Assembly: GCA_905221605.1 (NCBI GenBank)
Contig: CAJNDS010000136.1
Span: 962,001-1,026,000 of the forward strand
DNA length: 64,000 nucleotides
Direction of reading: 5' to 3'
From: Symbiodinium natans
Lineage: Eukaryota > Sar > Dinophyceae > Suessiales > Symbiodiniaceae
The position numbers were made by a program, and so were the translations under genes. How positions within the stretch are numbered: position 1 is the stretch's first letter; the number at the start of each line of letters is the position of its first letter. Below the pieces are notes generated by a model. It made no database searches. It had not been told where the DNA came from and saw only the letters and a list, made by a program, of their open reading frames with translations. Below are positions 1 to 11,247 of the stretch, piece after piece.

Positions 1-140
1 CTAAACCCTAAACCACTCTTCCAACCCGGAAAAACGGACCATGAGTTGAAAGTAAACCTGAATGAGGGTTTAGGGTTCAGGATTTAGGGTTTAGGTTTTA
101 GGATTTTGGATTTAAGGTTCAGGGGTTAGAGTTCATGGTT
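1..140. repeat. degenerate telomere-like repeats, window start
   Basis: CCCTAAA units at the very start and degenerate TTTAGGG units (TTTAGGATTT and similar) from about 66 to 140. They are short and mutated, so they look like old interstitial copies and not a chromosome end. Confidence 0.7.
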
Positions 141-443
141 TAGGGACCACATCCTTCAATCTGAATGTTGTCAGAGTCAAGCACCTTCCGCATGGCATGT
201 GCACTGGGCGCGCAGGCGTGGATGTGTCCACACTGCACACAAACACAACGACATGTCTGCCGGGAGTCATATCACAAAAAGGTCCTTCCTCCATGTGAAT
301 GCGTCGTTGCTGGAGAGCACTTGGCACGAAATCACCCATCACCATGTATGATACGTTTCAGCTGTCGTTGTCACATAAGCGAGCTGTGTGAACCTGTGCT
401 CGTGTGAACCTGTGCAGAATGAGGTTGTGAAACTTCACTTCTA

Positions 444-553
444 CCCAGATCTTCCAAAACCCCTTGGTTAAGGAATACTCCGCAATTCAGAATAGGGATC
501 CTTAATATGTATTAGGGTACATTCCTGATTTAAGGGGTTTCGGAAGATCTGGG
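444..553. mobile_element. MITE-like inverted repeat, family A copy 1
   Basis: About 110 bp with terminal inverted repeats CCCAGATCTTCC and GGAAGATCTGGG, extended by AAAACCCCTT/AAGGGGTTT. It is flanked on both sides by TA (442-443 and 554-555), as expected for a Tc1/mariner-type non-autonomous element. A second copy lies at 22,727-22,839. No coding capacity. Confidence 0.7.
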
Positions 554-821
554 TACACGTCCGCTATTCGATCAGTAGGCGGACCCGCAAATATCCGTGG
601 CGAGAACCAGGCACTTGTTTACCGCAGCCGGTCGACCGACCTAGCTGGTAAGTTGAAACCCTTGTGTACCTGTATAATAACTCCAGGGCCCGCACTTCAG
701 AACCCTTTAGGAAAGGTAAGGGACCATAACAAGGGCCCTAAACCCGAAAACCTTGCCCCAAAAAACACAGCCTGACAGGTCGAGAACGCGTTGAGCTTGC
801 ATCCTGGCCAGCATCAACGTA

Positions 822-945
822 TGCCCCCCCCCCCCCCCCCCTAACCCCTAAACCCCAAACCCTAAACCCGAAACTCTAACCCTCAACCCTCAATCCTATA
901 CCTTAAAACCCTAAAACCCAAACCCCTAAACCTTAAAATTGGGGT
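822..945. repeat. poly-C tract and degenerate CCCTAAA array
   Basis: A run of about 20 C is followed by degenerate CCCTAAA units (CCCTAAACC, CCCTAAAACC, CCCGAAAC). Confidence 0.7.
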
Positions 946-1969
946 CACATACCCTGCTACACTCCTATACTGCTTTTTAGGGCTCACGAGCCATAAACCC
1001 TCCTGGGATTCATCTGGTCCCTCGTAGGCACAAAATTCACACACATATTGTAATATGTGTAACTGTATGTACATAATTCAGCATTATACTTCAGAACCCT
1101 TTAGAAAGGTTAGGCATCAAGGGACCCTAGTTATGTGTAGCTGTGAGTGCATGATGAGACACTATCCCTCGGCAAGTGCATGCCGTAACATCCAAGGGGC
1201 GAAAGTTCCATGCAGTGTCCCGGCGGCACCATCTTACTGTCACCACCCGTTGCGGGTTCCCTAACTTAGTGTTCTGTTTTGGGTACCCTCCAAAGTACTT
1301 ATGGTCCGGTATATTGGGGTAGCCAAAGCAGACACAATTGCAACAACGCACCTCATCATGTCTTTAGAAGCGGTGAACAGACAGCCACCACCCCTAACTC
1401 CGAACAGGTTTAGGCATGTTCGTGGATGGTTCCACGCGCAGGTCTTGGACGCACAAGGGTCTGCGATGGGTTGGCACCGCTCCATTTGCATGCGGCATGA
1501 TCTGATATTCTACGACCCTAAACCCTAAAAACCCTACACCCTACTTATAAGCCCTAAGCCTAAACCCTGAGCCTCAGCCCTGATCCCTACAAACCTTGCA
1601 AACCCTCCCTGAACCCGTGCTCCACAAGCCCTATGGAGATGCAAATCGGAATGACATCTGAGAGGAGGCGGCCGAAGAGGGGAGCGAGACCAGGATGGGC
1701 CCCTAGGCCCTCTAGGTAACCCTAAACTACGAATTGCTTAAGAACCCCCCCCCCCCAAAAAAAAAAAACACAAATATATATATATATATATAAACCTAAA
1801 AAAACTCTTATAAGGGTAATGTAGGTTTTTACTATTTTGGGGTTCTTGAGCAAAGAGTAGTAAACTCGAAACCCCTAAGGGTTCATGATGGAAATTCGAG
1901 GGCCAGAGAGCCCATCCTAGGAAGAGCTGGGATGCCCCCAATAGTGCCCGGATTCCCTTTGTCCCCTTG

Positions 1970-2087
1970 ACCCTAAACCCTAAACCTTAAACCTTAAACC
2001 CTAAACCCTAAACCCTAAACCCTAAACCCTAAACCCTAAACCCTAGACCCTAGACCCTAGACCCTAAACCCTAAACCCTAAACCCCT
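1970..2087. repeat. CCCTAAA array
   Basis: Nearly perfect heptamers with a block of CCCTAGA variants in the middle. CCCCTTGA occurs just outside both ends, a possible short direct repeat. Confidence 0.9.
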
Positions 2088-2403
2088 TGAGGCAGCCTTG
2101 TTCGTCCTAAGATGGGCCATTGCGCCCTCTAACCCCTTTGAGAAGGCCCTCAGAGGGTTGATGATGGAACCTAGGGAGCCAAATATGGGGTTTAGGGTTT
2201 AGGGTTTAGGGTTTAGGGTTGTAGGGGGAGGGCCATAGTTTCGTGTGGGAAGCTGATATGCGCGCGCGCAAGGAAGCTGGCAATGGCATCCTGGGCCGCA
2301 CCAAGGGCTTCCGGTTTTGGGGTTTTTGGGGTTAGGGCATTACGGGTTTAGAAAGGGCAGGGTCGATTTGTAGGATGGGTTCATTTATAACATATAGTTG
2401 GAA

Positions 2404-2440
2404 ATATATATATATGTGTGTATATACATATATATATATT
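2404..2440. repeat. AT-rich dinucleotide tract
   Basis: TATA/TATG microsatellite. Similar tracts occur at 1,775-1,790, 4,351-4,375, 4,752-4,790, 12,812-12,880, 28,723-28,750, 45,030-45,075, 45,330-45,440 and 50,884-50,912. Confidence 0.8.
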
Positions 2441-2659
2441 TTTTTATATCTACGAGGGTTTCCGAAATTAGGGGTAACTTTTTGGGGTCCTTTTAAGGGG
2501 ATCCTAGTATTAGGGGATCTATATTGGGGGGTCCCTTGTTTTCCTGCACATAGAGTGTCGGTAAGGCCCAGGCATATGCTATACAGGTGCATGGACCCTT
2601 AGGGTACTATACCCTCTCTGATCCCTGGGGACCAAAATGAAGCCTAAACCCCAATTATG

Positions 2660-2754
2660 ACTGTACTTATAAGGCCGGTAATCTCTAAGCAGATGATAGT
2701 GATTATAGGTAGACTTTTCATTCGGATTAAAAGTACCCATGAACCTCCAAGTAC
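2660..2754. mobile_element. MITE-like element, family C relic
   Basis: Only the right end is clear: AAGTACCCATGAACCTCC followed by AAGTA, matching the right terminus of the copies at 30,057, 47,018 and 47,324. The left end is decayed. Confidence 0.45.
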
Positions 2755-3065
2755 GCCATACTATACCACGATAATTCCGAGTAAGGTATAGGAACCATAA
2801 ACCCTTTTCGGGTTCATAGTCCCTAAGAAAAGCCGAATAGTCCCCCTTACGTAACCTTATTAAAGCCTAATATTCCCTGAATAGCCTTAATTTAGGGCAG
2901 GTAGTATAGAGGGGGGTAGTATAGTGGAACCCTCAACCCCCAACCCCAAAAGGGTAGCAGGGGAACCCATGCATAGTCTGAGATGCCATCAGGACGTCGC
3001 CAGAAGTCGGGCTTTCGACAAAGCGAGCATCGCCGAGCTAGACAAGCAGCCGCCAGCCTGAACCG

Positions 3066-3137
3066 GGTTTAGGGTTTAGGGTTTAGGGTTGAGGGTTTAG
3101 GGTTTAGGGTTTAGGGTTTAGGGTTTAGGGTTTAGGG
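3066..3137. repeat. TTTAGGG array
   Basis: About ten heptamers, one with TTGAGGG. It separates a coding-like island at about 2,960-3,060 from the one at 3,138. Confidence 0.9.
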
Positions 3138-3233
3138 TCTCCAGCAGAAACTCGGGATCTGTTGCGACAGCTGTTGGTAATGACAGGAGGGCAGCAAGAA
3201 GTGCTTGGTCCTCAGTGCACCGAGGCTGCGTGA
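3138..3233 (+). CDS. exon-like island, unknown
   Basis: Thirty-one codons open to TGA directly after a TTTAGGG array, reading SPAETRDLLRQLLVMTGG and onward. Amino-acid mix and GC content are like protein coding. No start codon fits, so if real it is an internal or terminal exon. No family recognised. Confidence 0.35.
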   Translation, partial: SPAETRDLLRQLLVMTGGQQEVLGPQCTEAA

Positions 3234-3674
3234 CTTCACGAGCTCGGAATGTGACGCAGCATCCGGGCTCGATTTCAGTTTCAGGGACTACAGTGAGGCA
3301 CCCCTCTCAGGGACCTTAGGGGTTCCTTGGGGGTTTTTTAGGGGCTACTTAGGTATTTAGGGACTACAGAATAGGGGTCATATAGGGGAATGAGACTCAA
3401 GGTCCCTTCTAGGGGTCCCTCCTTATGCCCCTGAACAGTTGCTTGCATTTGGGCTCACATGAGGCTCTTGTCATGGCCCCAACAAACTTCATGAGAAGCT
3501 GGTTTGGCACGGCAACAACAATACTGCAGAAGGCACAAGCCCCCCCAGCCCCCATGCTAACCACAGGTCTTTAATGTTCCCAAAGACTTTTTCCCAAGGA
3601 AGAAGGGGCCAGCCGGGGTTGGGGCGAAATCAAGGGCTTCTAAGAGCTTCTAAGAAAGATTTATGGGGCATCTG

Positions 3675-3788
3675 TTGGGATGTTTCCCCCTGTACTGACA
3701 ATGACAACCCAGAAGCGGGATTGCAGTACCCCCCCCCCCTTTTATACTCCCTACTAAGGACTGTTAGTCTAAGGGGGCAACATCCCAA
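3675..3788. mobile_element. MITE-like element, family B copy 1
   Basis: Inverted repeat of about 110 bp with termini TTGGGATGTT-CCCCC and its complement ending CATCCCAA; internal arms contain GACTGTTAGT/ACTGACA. One of seven copies (others near 11,484, 23,686, 30,731, 40,788, 49,833 and 58,682). No coding capacity. Confidence 0.75.
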
Positions 3789-4482
3789 AGGCATCTGCTT
3801 TCTTCTAGCAGCAACCCAGTCCTCCCCTCGAGGTGCTTCAGACACTGAAGGGGCGCATCGCCCAGGAGGAGGAGGAGCGCGTGATCTCGAAGCCACGGCC
3901 GCATCACATGCTGCTCAAAACACCTGAAAGAGTTTTAGGAAACCCGAAGCCCCAAGCCCTTAACCCTAAACCAGATTCTTAAGCGCTTTTGCGTTGGTGA
4001 GTCCAGAGGTAGTTATACCTGGGTTTTACCTGAAGGCTCCTCGTGTAGTTCCTTCTGGCCTTTCGGGGCTAGCTACAGGGGAGTTTAATATACTACCCTA
4101 GAAAGGTACTGCACAAAAGCCTGTAGGTTGGGTTCAGCGCGAAGATGCAGCTTTGCTGGGTTTAGGGTTTAGGATTTAGGGTTTATAAATATGGTTGAGG
4201 GTTTAGGGAGCCTCCTCAGGTTTTGGGGTTAAGTTATAGGAACTATGGATTTGTACAGTTTGTGATGGAAGCACCGTCGTGCCAGCTGACATCGAGAGTC
4301 TGGGATAAAAGTGCAACTATAGCCCCTTTAGGAATTGATTTTTCATTTTTATATATATATATATATTTTTTTTTTACTTATAGAAAGCCGAATGGAATAT
4401 TAAACATACTTTTAAATTTGAGGTTCGAAAGGGAGTCTAGACAAGGGTTTTGGGAAAGAAGCTTTTCGCAGCCCAGAAAAGG

Positions 4483-4588
4483 GTTTAGGGTTTAGGGTTT
4501 AGGGTTTAGGGTTTAGGGTTTAGGGTTTAGGGTGTAGGGTTTAGGGTTTAGGGTTTAGGGTTTAGGGTTTAGGGTTTAGGGTTTAGGG
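4483..4588. repeat. TTTAGGG array
   Basis: About 15 heptamers. GCAGCCCA occurs on its left side (4,468-4,475) and immediately to its right (4,588-4,595), a possible 8-bp duplication. Confidence 0.9.
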
Positions 4589-4589
4589 C

Positions 4590-4688
4590 AGCCCAAGGAT
4601 GACGGCCGTCCGGCAGGACGTCAGGCAGCTGAAGGCCACTCTCCAGCAGATCAGAGCAGGGTCAAAGCTTCCTGGTTCTGCGGTTTAG
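4590..4688 (+). CDS. exon-like island, unknown
   Basis: An open frame between two TTTAGGG arrays, containing MTAVRQDVRQLKATLQQIRA, which looks like an amphipathic helix. The stop (TAG) lies inside the right-hand array, so a real exon would end before it. No family recognised. Confidence 0.4.
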   Translation, partial: SPRMTAVRQDVRQLKATLQQIRAGSKLPGSAV

Positions 4689-5158
4689 GGTTTAGGGTTT
4701 AGGGTTTAGGGTTTAGGGTTTAGGGTTGGGAATGAGGGATTTCGGGCCTTACATATATATGTACAGATATGTACGTATATATATATATACCCTTTTAGGG
4801 AGTATAGAGGGTACCTCATTCCCTCATTCCCTACTAAGAACCAGCCTGCAAAGCCACCATGTGTTCCTGATTCCTCATTCTATCACCCCACCCCTTTTCT
4901 CGGGAATGCCACACCCCCCTTCCATGGCACACTCTAAACCCTAAACCCTAAACTTCAGGCTGCCCTGGAGCCAGCTCTTCTGTCTCCGGATGACACATGT
5001 AGCCCGGGTTGCAGGTAGCGGCTTCGCTGGGTTTGGGTCGTCCGCTTGGGTTGAGTTTAGGGGTTCGAACAGGCTTGCCTGTGGGAACATATGGCTTGGG
5101 CAAACAATATGTTGGCCATGCCTGTTTCAAACCCGAGGCCCTGAACCTTGAACCCTAG

Positions 5159-5159
5159 C

Positions 5160-5204
<45 letters not shown>

Positions 5205-5392
5205 GGAGAGAGAGCCAGAGAGAGCCAGAGAGAGCCAGAGAGAGAGCCAGCGAGACAGAGAGCCAGCGAGAGAGCAAGAGAGCGCGAGAGCCAGAGCCAA
5301 GCCAGAGCCAAGCGTGAGCGTGAGCGTGCGCGTGCGCGTGAGCGTGCGCGAGAGCGTGCGCGAGAGCGAGCGCCGCTTCGTGCTGCTTTCAA
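5159..5392. repeat. GA-rich microsatellite
   Basis: An (AG)n run grades into degenerate GAGAGCCAGAGA units and then GCGTGA/GAGCGT units. The Arg/Ser-rich open frame on the minus strand is a translation of this repeat and not a credible gene. Confidence 0.85.
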
Positions 5393-6330
5393 ATGCTAAA
5401 GAGCTTCATGGCTCGAAACTCTTTTCACGCGGTACAGATGGGCCTTTTCCGTAAGAGGTGTTCCAGCAAAATCGCTTTGGTCGCGGCTCTTGTGGGGCTG
5501 TAAGCTCATGTCCTAGGTAGGATAGGGGGGACCCTTAAAGGGGAACCCTTCTTAACCCTCTTCTGGCTCTCTTAAACAGGGACCTCATTCAGAGGGTCTA
5601 TATCCCCGAGGGTCCCCTCATCCTCTCCCCTATCAAGTTGCATCAACAGGCTGTCCGACCTCGAGACCTCAGCTTGGTAGCCCAGTGGTGCCCTTTTTGC
5701 CCTGTTTTTGGTTCTGGGTTACAGTCTAAAGTAACCAAACCCCAAAAGTGGTACCCTTACGATAATATGGTTCCTGGGCTACTAAGTCGAAAAGGGTTTC
5801 GGAGGGGTTGCAGGGCTAGAATCTAGGCTCGTGGTCGGCATTTGCATTCATCATGCAGCAAGGTCTGGTGCCCAACAGCTGCAAATCCCCCGTGGCTGCT
5901 GGCTTAGCGACCTTGACGCTTGCCTCGAACCAGGGACTGGAGGGTATGGCATTTGCAGGGTTCTAGGTGCGGGTCCTCTTATACATCTCTTCTTCAACAA
6001 CGATCCTCGTTAATAGGCAGAGGTGTGGGATCAGGCTTTGGATCTTTTCTGCTCAGCACGACTTACCATCGGTTCTTCGCAAAGGTTTAGGGTTATCGTT
6101 ATTTATATTATGCAGACTGAGTATCGTCCTCAGTATGCAGGGTTTGACAATCTGCAGAACGGGAGACTGGGGGAGCTGCGCGTCTTGAATCAAAACTAGG
6201 GGGCTATCCAAGCAGTTGCTAAGATTATCAAGATGATAATTTTGAGGAGTGAAGATGCACTCCCACAGCCCCCACTCGAACAGTACACATGGCAACCCAG
6301 CCCTTGAGCGCCCTCTGTGGAATTTTGGCT
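5393..6330. other. stretch without recognised feature
   Basis: Unique sequence with only short open frames. CCTTAAAGGGG and similar short palindromes occur near 5,530-5,620, but no family member or gene is recognised. Confidence 0.5.
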
Positions 6331-6508
6331 TTGCAGCGTTAACCCCTAAGCCCTAGACCCTAACCCGTAAACCCTCAACCCTAAACCCCATAAACCCGAA
6401 ACCCTACCCTAAGAACCAAAACCGATCTTTTTTGCAGGTTCTCCAAGAACGCTAAACATGGGGCTGCATATAAGAACCTACAGAAAGGTAGGTTTTAAAA
6501 AAGGTAAA

Positions 6509-6599
6509 CCTGGGATTTTCTTTACCTACAGCTTAATGGGTTGCACCTACCAACTAAGGGGTAGTTAATTACTAAACTGCAGGCAAATAGAGTTCCGGG
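6509..6599. mobile_element. MITE-like element, family D relic
   Basis: CCTGGGATTTTCTTTACCTACAG on the left and AAACTGCAGG...CCGGG on the right, matching the family D termini at 33,450, 34,967, 35,677 and 56,248. Diverged. Confidence 0.45.
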
Positions 6600-6771
6600 A
6601 ACCCTAAACCCTAAACCCTAAACCCTAAACCCTAAACCCTAAACCCTAAACCCTAAACCCTAAACCCTAAACCCTAAACCCTAAACCCTAAACCCTAAAC
6701 CCTAAACCCTAAACCCTAAACCCTAAACCCTAAACCCTAAACCCTAAACCCTCATCCCTAAACCCTAAACC
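6598..6771. repeat. CCCTAAA array
   Basis: About 24 heptamers, nearly perfect until the last units; among the longest clean arrays in the window. Confidence 0.95.
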
Positions 6772-6773
6772 CA

Positions 6774-6860
6774 AAGGGCCACGTCCCCAAACCGCGAAGC
6801 TTCAGGACGTCGCCAGCACGCGCGGCCCGGTCTCCCTTCGGGTGCACCCCGGCCGAATCC
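6774..6860 (+). CDS. exon-like island, unknown
   Basis: A GC-rich 87-bp island between two CCCTAAA arrays, open in one frame (KGHVPKPRSFRTSP and onward). Basic and short; could be chance. Confidence 0.22.
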
Positions 6861-7030
6861 CTAAACCCTAAATAGCCCTAATCCCTAAACCCTAAATAGC
6901 CCTAAACCCTAAACCCTAAACAGCCCTAAACCCTAAATAGCCCTAAACCCTAAACCTAAACCCTAAATAGCCCTAAACCCTAAACCCTAAATAACCCTAA
7001 GCCCTAAATAGCCCTATAAACCCTAAACCC
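6858..7030. repeat. CCCTAAA / CCCTAAATAG composite array
   Basis: Units alternate between CCCTAAA and CCCTAAATAG, giving a homogenised local variant not seen elsewhere in the window. Confidence 0.9.
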
Positions 7031-7205
7031 CGCAACCCGAGAGCCGGCGTCTTCGCTTCTGTCCTTGGGGACTTAAATTGAAGGCACTGAGAGACGTTTT
7101 GGGTTCATACCTTAATGGGAACCATCGTAGTTTTGGGCTATGGAGACCCCAATTTTAGGGCTCATTTGGGCCCCGAGCAAAGCATGCTGGTTTTTGGCCT
7201 CCTGT

Positions 7206-7264
7206 GGGGTTTAGGGTTTGGGGTTTAGGGTTTAGGGTTTAGGGTTTAGGGTTTAGGGTTTAGG
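7206..7264. repeat. TTTAGGG array
   Basis: About eight units. Followed by about 110 bp of unique DNA and an opposite-orientation array at 7,375-7,449. Confidence 0.9.
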
Positions 7265-7374
7265 GACTTAGATGTAGTTCTTTTTGGTGTGTGGCCAAGA
7301 GGATTCGGACTATAGGTGCTGGGGTTTAAGAGGGCCCTGCGCTTTGCGGATCCATCCTATGCCGGGGCCAAACC

Positions 7375-7449
7375 CTAGACCCTAAATCCTAAACCCTAAA
7401 CCCTAAACCCTATAAACCCTAAACCCTAAACCCTAAACCCTAAACCCTA
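7375..7449. repeat. CCCTAAA array
   Basis: About ten units, one with CCCTATAAA. Confidence 0.9.
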
Positions 7450-7460
7450 GCCCTCATAGA

Positions 7461-7574
7461 CCTGGGGCCCTACGCCGAGGCGCGAGCAGCGTGAACAGCG
7501 TGGGCCACTCCTTCGACCCTGCCGGCCGAAAAAGAAGTGATCCTTGGCGTGCACTCAAGCATCATGGGATTAGG
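7461..7574 (+). CDS. exon-like island, unknown
   Basis: CCCTAAA lies on the left and TTTAGGG on the right. One frame stays open through the island and into the array, reading PGALRRGASSVNSVGHSFDP and then a basic stretch. No family recognised. Confidence 0.3.
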
Positions 7575-7666
7575 GGTTTAGGGTTTAGGGTTTAGGGTTT
7601 AGGGTTCCCTTACTAATTACCCCTGTAAGGTTTAGGGTTCAGCGTTTCGGGTTTGGGGGCACTATC

Positions 7667-7779
7667 CCCCTCTTTACTACCTTCCCCTAGGTTCCCCCCA
7701 TAATGAAGGCTATTTAGGGAGAATTTAGCCTAATTAAGGTTATTCGAGGGGAGAACCTAGGGGGGGTAGTATAGAGGGG
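7667..7779. mobile_element. MITE-like element, family E
   Basis: Inverted repeat of about 113 bp: CCCCTCTTTACTACC...CCCTAGGTTCCCC on the left, GGAGAACCTAGG...GGTAGTATAGAGGGG on the right. A decayed relative with AGGTAGTATAGAGGGG at its right end sits at about 2,806-2,920. Confidence 0.6.
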
Positions 7780-7971
7780 TTGCAGGGAAACCCATGCCGA
7801 GATCTTGCGTAACTCATAGCAAGCAGCATTGACGCAAGCGCCACCAGAGAATTACATTTCGAAGAACATGAAACGACTTTTCTGCTGCACTGTCCTGGCC
7901 TTAGTGCAAGGCCAAGCAAGGTGCAATGCGCGACAAAACATTGACTCGTTTACGTAGGGCATATACTTCGC

Positions 7972-8154
7972 ATGCCTTGTGCTGTCCCGGAGTTTTTTGA
8001 CACGGAGGATCCAGGCATATCTAGGCAAGAGCAAGCTTGGAAGGTCGCTGTGGCACCAGTAAGTTATCACCAATCCGACATTAGCAGTTGTTTTTCAGCA
8101 TGTGATGGACGTGGTCATGCACAGGATAAAACCATGGTGGTGCGACGTACCTGA
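7972..8154 (+). CDS. open frame, unknown
   Basis: Sixty codons from ATG to TGA in a repeat-free stretch, with a mixed protein-like composition (SRQEQAWKVAVAPVSYHQSD). An overlapping frame on the minus strand is also open, so the strand is uncertain. No motif recognised. Confidence 0.22.
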   Translation: MPCAVPEFFDTEDPGISRQEQAWKVAVAPVSYHQSDISSCFSACDGRGHAQDKTMVVRRT

Positions 8155-8959
8155 AAATGGCTGCGAGAAGCGTTTGCTTGGCCACAACACTTCGATGTGT
8201 GCTTAAGCAGACAAGACCGCCCAGTGAACAAATTGGCCCGACACGGCGAATAACGGTCGAAAGCGTGTCATCTCCTTGTTGTTGTCCACGCTCTTAACGC
8301 TGGAAGCGTACTTGCGATTGTCGGATCCTGTCGCAAGCAGAGCACAGCAGAGCTAGTTCCATGTTCGGCTATCTTCACATTCTAAGAGAATAGAATAGAA
8401 CAGAAGAAATAAAACTGAAACTATAAAGATCAACAGAACGGAATATACAACGTCGTAGAATTGTGACATCACGTGTCTTTGCGGTACCTGCCGGTGCGTG
8501 AGGCAAGGCGAGGACGAATGATTTGAAAAAACCATGCCTCGATTCTGGCAGAAGCGGGCCTCGCTCAAGCCCCAGAAAAGCCCTAAACCCGAATTTAGGG
8601 TTTAGGGCTTAGGGCTTAGGGTTTAACAACCCCAAACCCTAAATCCCGAAACCCGTCAAAGTCCCATCCTGTAAACCTTGGAAAGCCCCCAAACAACCCC
8701 GGATTCCCAAACCGGCTTCCAACATCCACACATCACTCACAATGGTAACCCTATAAACCCCAAAGCGTAAACCCTAAACCCCAAACCCTAAGCCTTTCCA
8801 GGAACTCTGTCGGCGGAAGGTTCCAGGTGCCTTGGCTGGGTTGATGGCACAGCTCAGGATATTTCTGGGTTGTGGGTCGAGTTTTTCGGGCCCTAAGCCC
8901 TAAACTCTCATACACCCTAAACTTTTTTGATGATGTTTAAAGCCTGTGGGGTTGAGGGT

Positions 8960-9034
8960 CCCTAAACCCTAAACCCTAAACCCTAATCCCTGAACCCTGA
9001 ACCCTGAACCCTGAACCCTAAACCCTAAACCCTA
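8960..9034. repeat. CCCTAAA/CCCTGAA array
   Basis: About ten units with a run of four CCCTGAA variants in the centre. Confidence 0.9.
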
Positions 9035-9037
9035 CCA

Positions 9038-9118
9038 GTCATGCTCCTTGCACAGGCAGATCCCCCCGTCTTACCAGGGGAAATCATGCGCAACTCAAGC
9101 TGCGGGTACACAGTCTGA
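9038..9118 (+). CDS. exon-like island, unknown
   Basis: Twenty-six codons to TGA directly after a CCCTAAA array (VMLLAQADPPVLPGEIMRNS). A TTTAGGG-like degenerate array begins about 30 bp later. No family recognised. Confidence 0.3.
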   Translation, partial: VMLLAQADPPVLPGEIMRNSSCGYTV

Positions 9119-9188
9119 GTTTTGGGCTGCCCCTGATTGTTGTTTAAGGTTTTAGTGTTTAAGGTTTAAGGCGTTTGTAGGGTTTAGG

Positions 9189-9380
9189 ATGCAGCATTTC
9201 ATTCGTCATCTGCGCATGTTACGCTCCTTTTGTTGTTTGCAACTGATGGTCTCGGATGAGTGTGCGGAGCAGAATCTACGGTTTTGGCACTCCTTCTTGC
9301 AGGATTCACAAGTTGTCTTAGTGGAGATTGTGAAAGACTCGTGGCTTGAGGCAGTGTGGGCTCTTAGCCAGGAGAGCTGA
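9189..9380 (+). CDS. small open frame, unknown
   Basis: ATG to TGA, 63 residues, just after a degenerate TTTAGGG stretch. It contains LRFWHSFLQDSQVVLVEIVK followed by DSWLEAVWALSQES, which looks like helical protein sequence and is free of repeat-derived residues. The minus strand is also open over part of it. Function unknown. Confidence 0.35.
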   Translation: MQHFIRHLRMLRSFCCLQLMVSDECAEQNLRFWHSFLQDSQVVLVEIVKDSWLEAVWALSQES

Positions 9381-10251
9381 GGGTCGGCAGTGCTACAAGT
9401 ATTCTGGCTGATTGGCTCCCGCAGTCCAGATGCCAAAAAGGGTGATTTTATTATATGTTTTTTGCAATTCGCCGTTTGTGGCTCGCGTGTTTCTTTGTTT
9501 TTTTCCCAGTGTGGGGCGGCCGGCAGCAACTCGATGACACTGCATTTGCATTATCCAACGGCAGCCTGCAACATGATTATGCCTTGAATGACAGACTGCT
9601 TCCCCTAGAAATCCACGTGCATATATGATATATACTTAATATACTTGGGCCCTAAAGCTACTATATGGGAAGCCTTTTTTTAACACTTCAAAGGGTAAGT
9701 CACTATAGACTATATCTGCACATGGATCTTTAGGGTCAGCGACTAGTTCATTTACCCTGTTGAAGGGCGGGCTTGTGGAAGGAGCGGAACTCTCCCAAAC
9801 TCCCATCACGATTTTTTCCCTTCTCGGCCTTTCAGTCTGCGCATGTTGCAGGTTTGAGTTTATGATGGTTTAGGGTTTGGGGAAGGTTTGGGATGTTTAG
9901 GACTTGCCCACATGTGGGGGGTTCCCGAATGGTGGTTTGCTTCTGGTCTCGCAACTTCCAAACGCTACTGAGGCGCAGCTACGCCCCGAGCCCGATGCGC
10001 GTCTGCAAACCTTAGGGTCTAGGGTTTAGGGTACAGTCTAGGGTTTAGGTTTAGGGTCCTTAAGGGGGGTAGGTACTAGGGAACTTTTGGAAGCTTAGGG
10101 AGCAGTAGCGGGAGTGTTCGGGAGCCTTGGGTTACTCTTTTCGTTTTTAAGGCCCCGATATTGGTTCAGTACGTCGAGGTGTTTCAAACACCTCGTTTCC
10201 CTAAACTTTGTTTGTGGCGAGCAAAGCCTCAACTTAACGCCTACCTAGGGT

Positions 10252-10344
10252 TAAGGGTTTAGGATTCAGGGTTTATAGGGTTTCGGGTTTATAGGGTTTA
10301 GGGTTTATAGGGTTTATAGGGTTTAGGGTTTAGGGTTTAGGGTT
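10252..10344. repeat. TTTAGGG / TTTATAGGG array
   Basis: Mixture of TTTAGGG and TTTATAGGG units. Confidence 0.9.
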
Positions 10345-10374
10345 CCTTGTCGGGTTCGAAAGAAATTCTTCCAG

Positions 10375-10449
10375 GAACGCCCCGGTGAGGATCAGTTCCG
10401 CGCGACCTGTAGCCTGGCAGGCAATTTGGGCTCCGGGTCTCAAGGGCTT
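10375..10449 (+). CDS. exon-like island, unknown
   Basis: Begins after ATTCTTCCAG, a good splice-acceptor match, and reads ERPGEDQFRATCSLAGNLGS before a stop in the next TTTAGGG-rich stretch. TTTAGGG arrays on both sides. Confidence 0.35.
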
Positions 10450-10463
10450 TAGATGTGAGGGGG

Positions 10464-10537
10464 GTTAGGGTTTAGGGTTTAGGGTTTAGGGTTTAGGGTT
10501 TAGGGTTTAGGGTTTAGGGTTTAGGGTTTAGGGACTT
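10464..10537. repeat. TTTAGGG array
   Basis: About ten perfect heptamers. Confidence 0.95.
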
Positions 10538-11247
10538 AGGGTGTCAGAGGGTCTAGAACGTGCAGGAGAGCCTTGGGCTTTCCGGGTGCCGGTGAGAGTT
10601 CAGGTGCTTTCGGGCTCGATGATTCAGGTATTTGAATTGCCATAAACCCTAAACCCTAAGGAGTTGGCTTTTTCTTAAAGCGGCATGCGCTGGCGGTGCC
10701 CGGGCCTGAAGTATACACCGCCCAAACTGAAGCTGTATTGTTTATAGACCTAAACGAGTTGCGGAGCAGGACCATTAGTATTATTTCTATTATGATGATT
10801 CTGAGATATGTTCGGTGATCTCCAGGCAGTTTGGGCCAGGTAGAGAGCACAAGTTTGACCTAGCGCTCGAATCAAGACACTGGCAGGACGCGCGAAGGTG
10901 AGGCTGCTACTATGCTGGATTCTTCCCGGACTCCTAAACCCTAAACCCTGACTGGGGAGTGTGCAGAAGGCTACGCCTCGTCAGTAGAGGAGTAGGTCCA
11001 TGTACAGCAACTTCTGGGGCGCGTGGCATAGGCAGGTTGGGGGCATGTACGCAGCATAGCTGGTAGGTTTCTGGGACATATTAATTATGGCATGTTCAAG
11101 AGGGTTGTAGTAACCTAACAAACTAGGTTCTGGAAGGATATAGGGTTATAACTAAGCAAGTAGCGCCGCAATGCAAGAGCACCCACGACCCGCAAAGCAG
11201 ACGGCGCATACGGCACACGACAACTGTGAAGCTCCGGCAATGTAGCT

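Noticed and set aside
3066-3137. Target duplication around this TTTAGGG array
   Set aside because: I compared the flanks of this and several other arrays (4,682; 6,598; 10,464; 23,939; 27,209; 32,201; 56,493) and found no match longer than expected by chance, so duplication is a feature of only some arrays.
5159-5392. Arg/Ser-rich protein on the minus strand
   Set aside because: Direct translation of a GA microsatellite.
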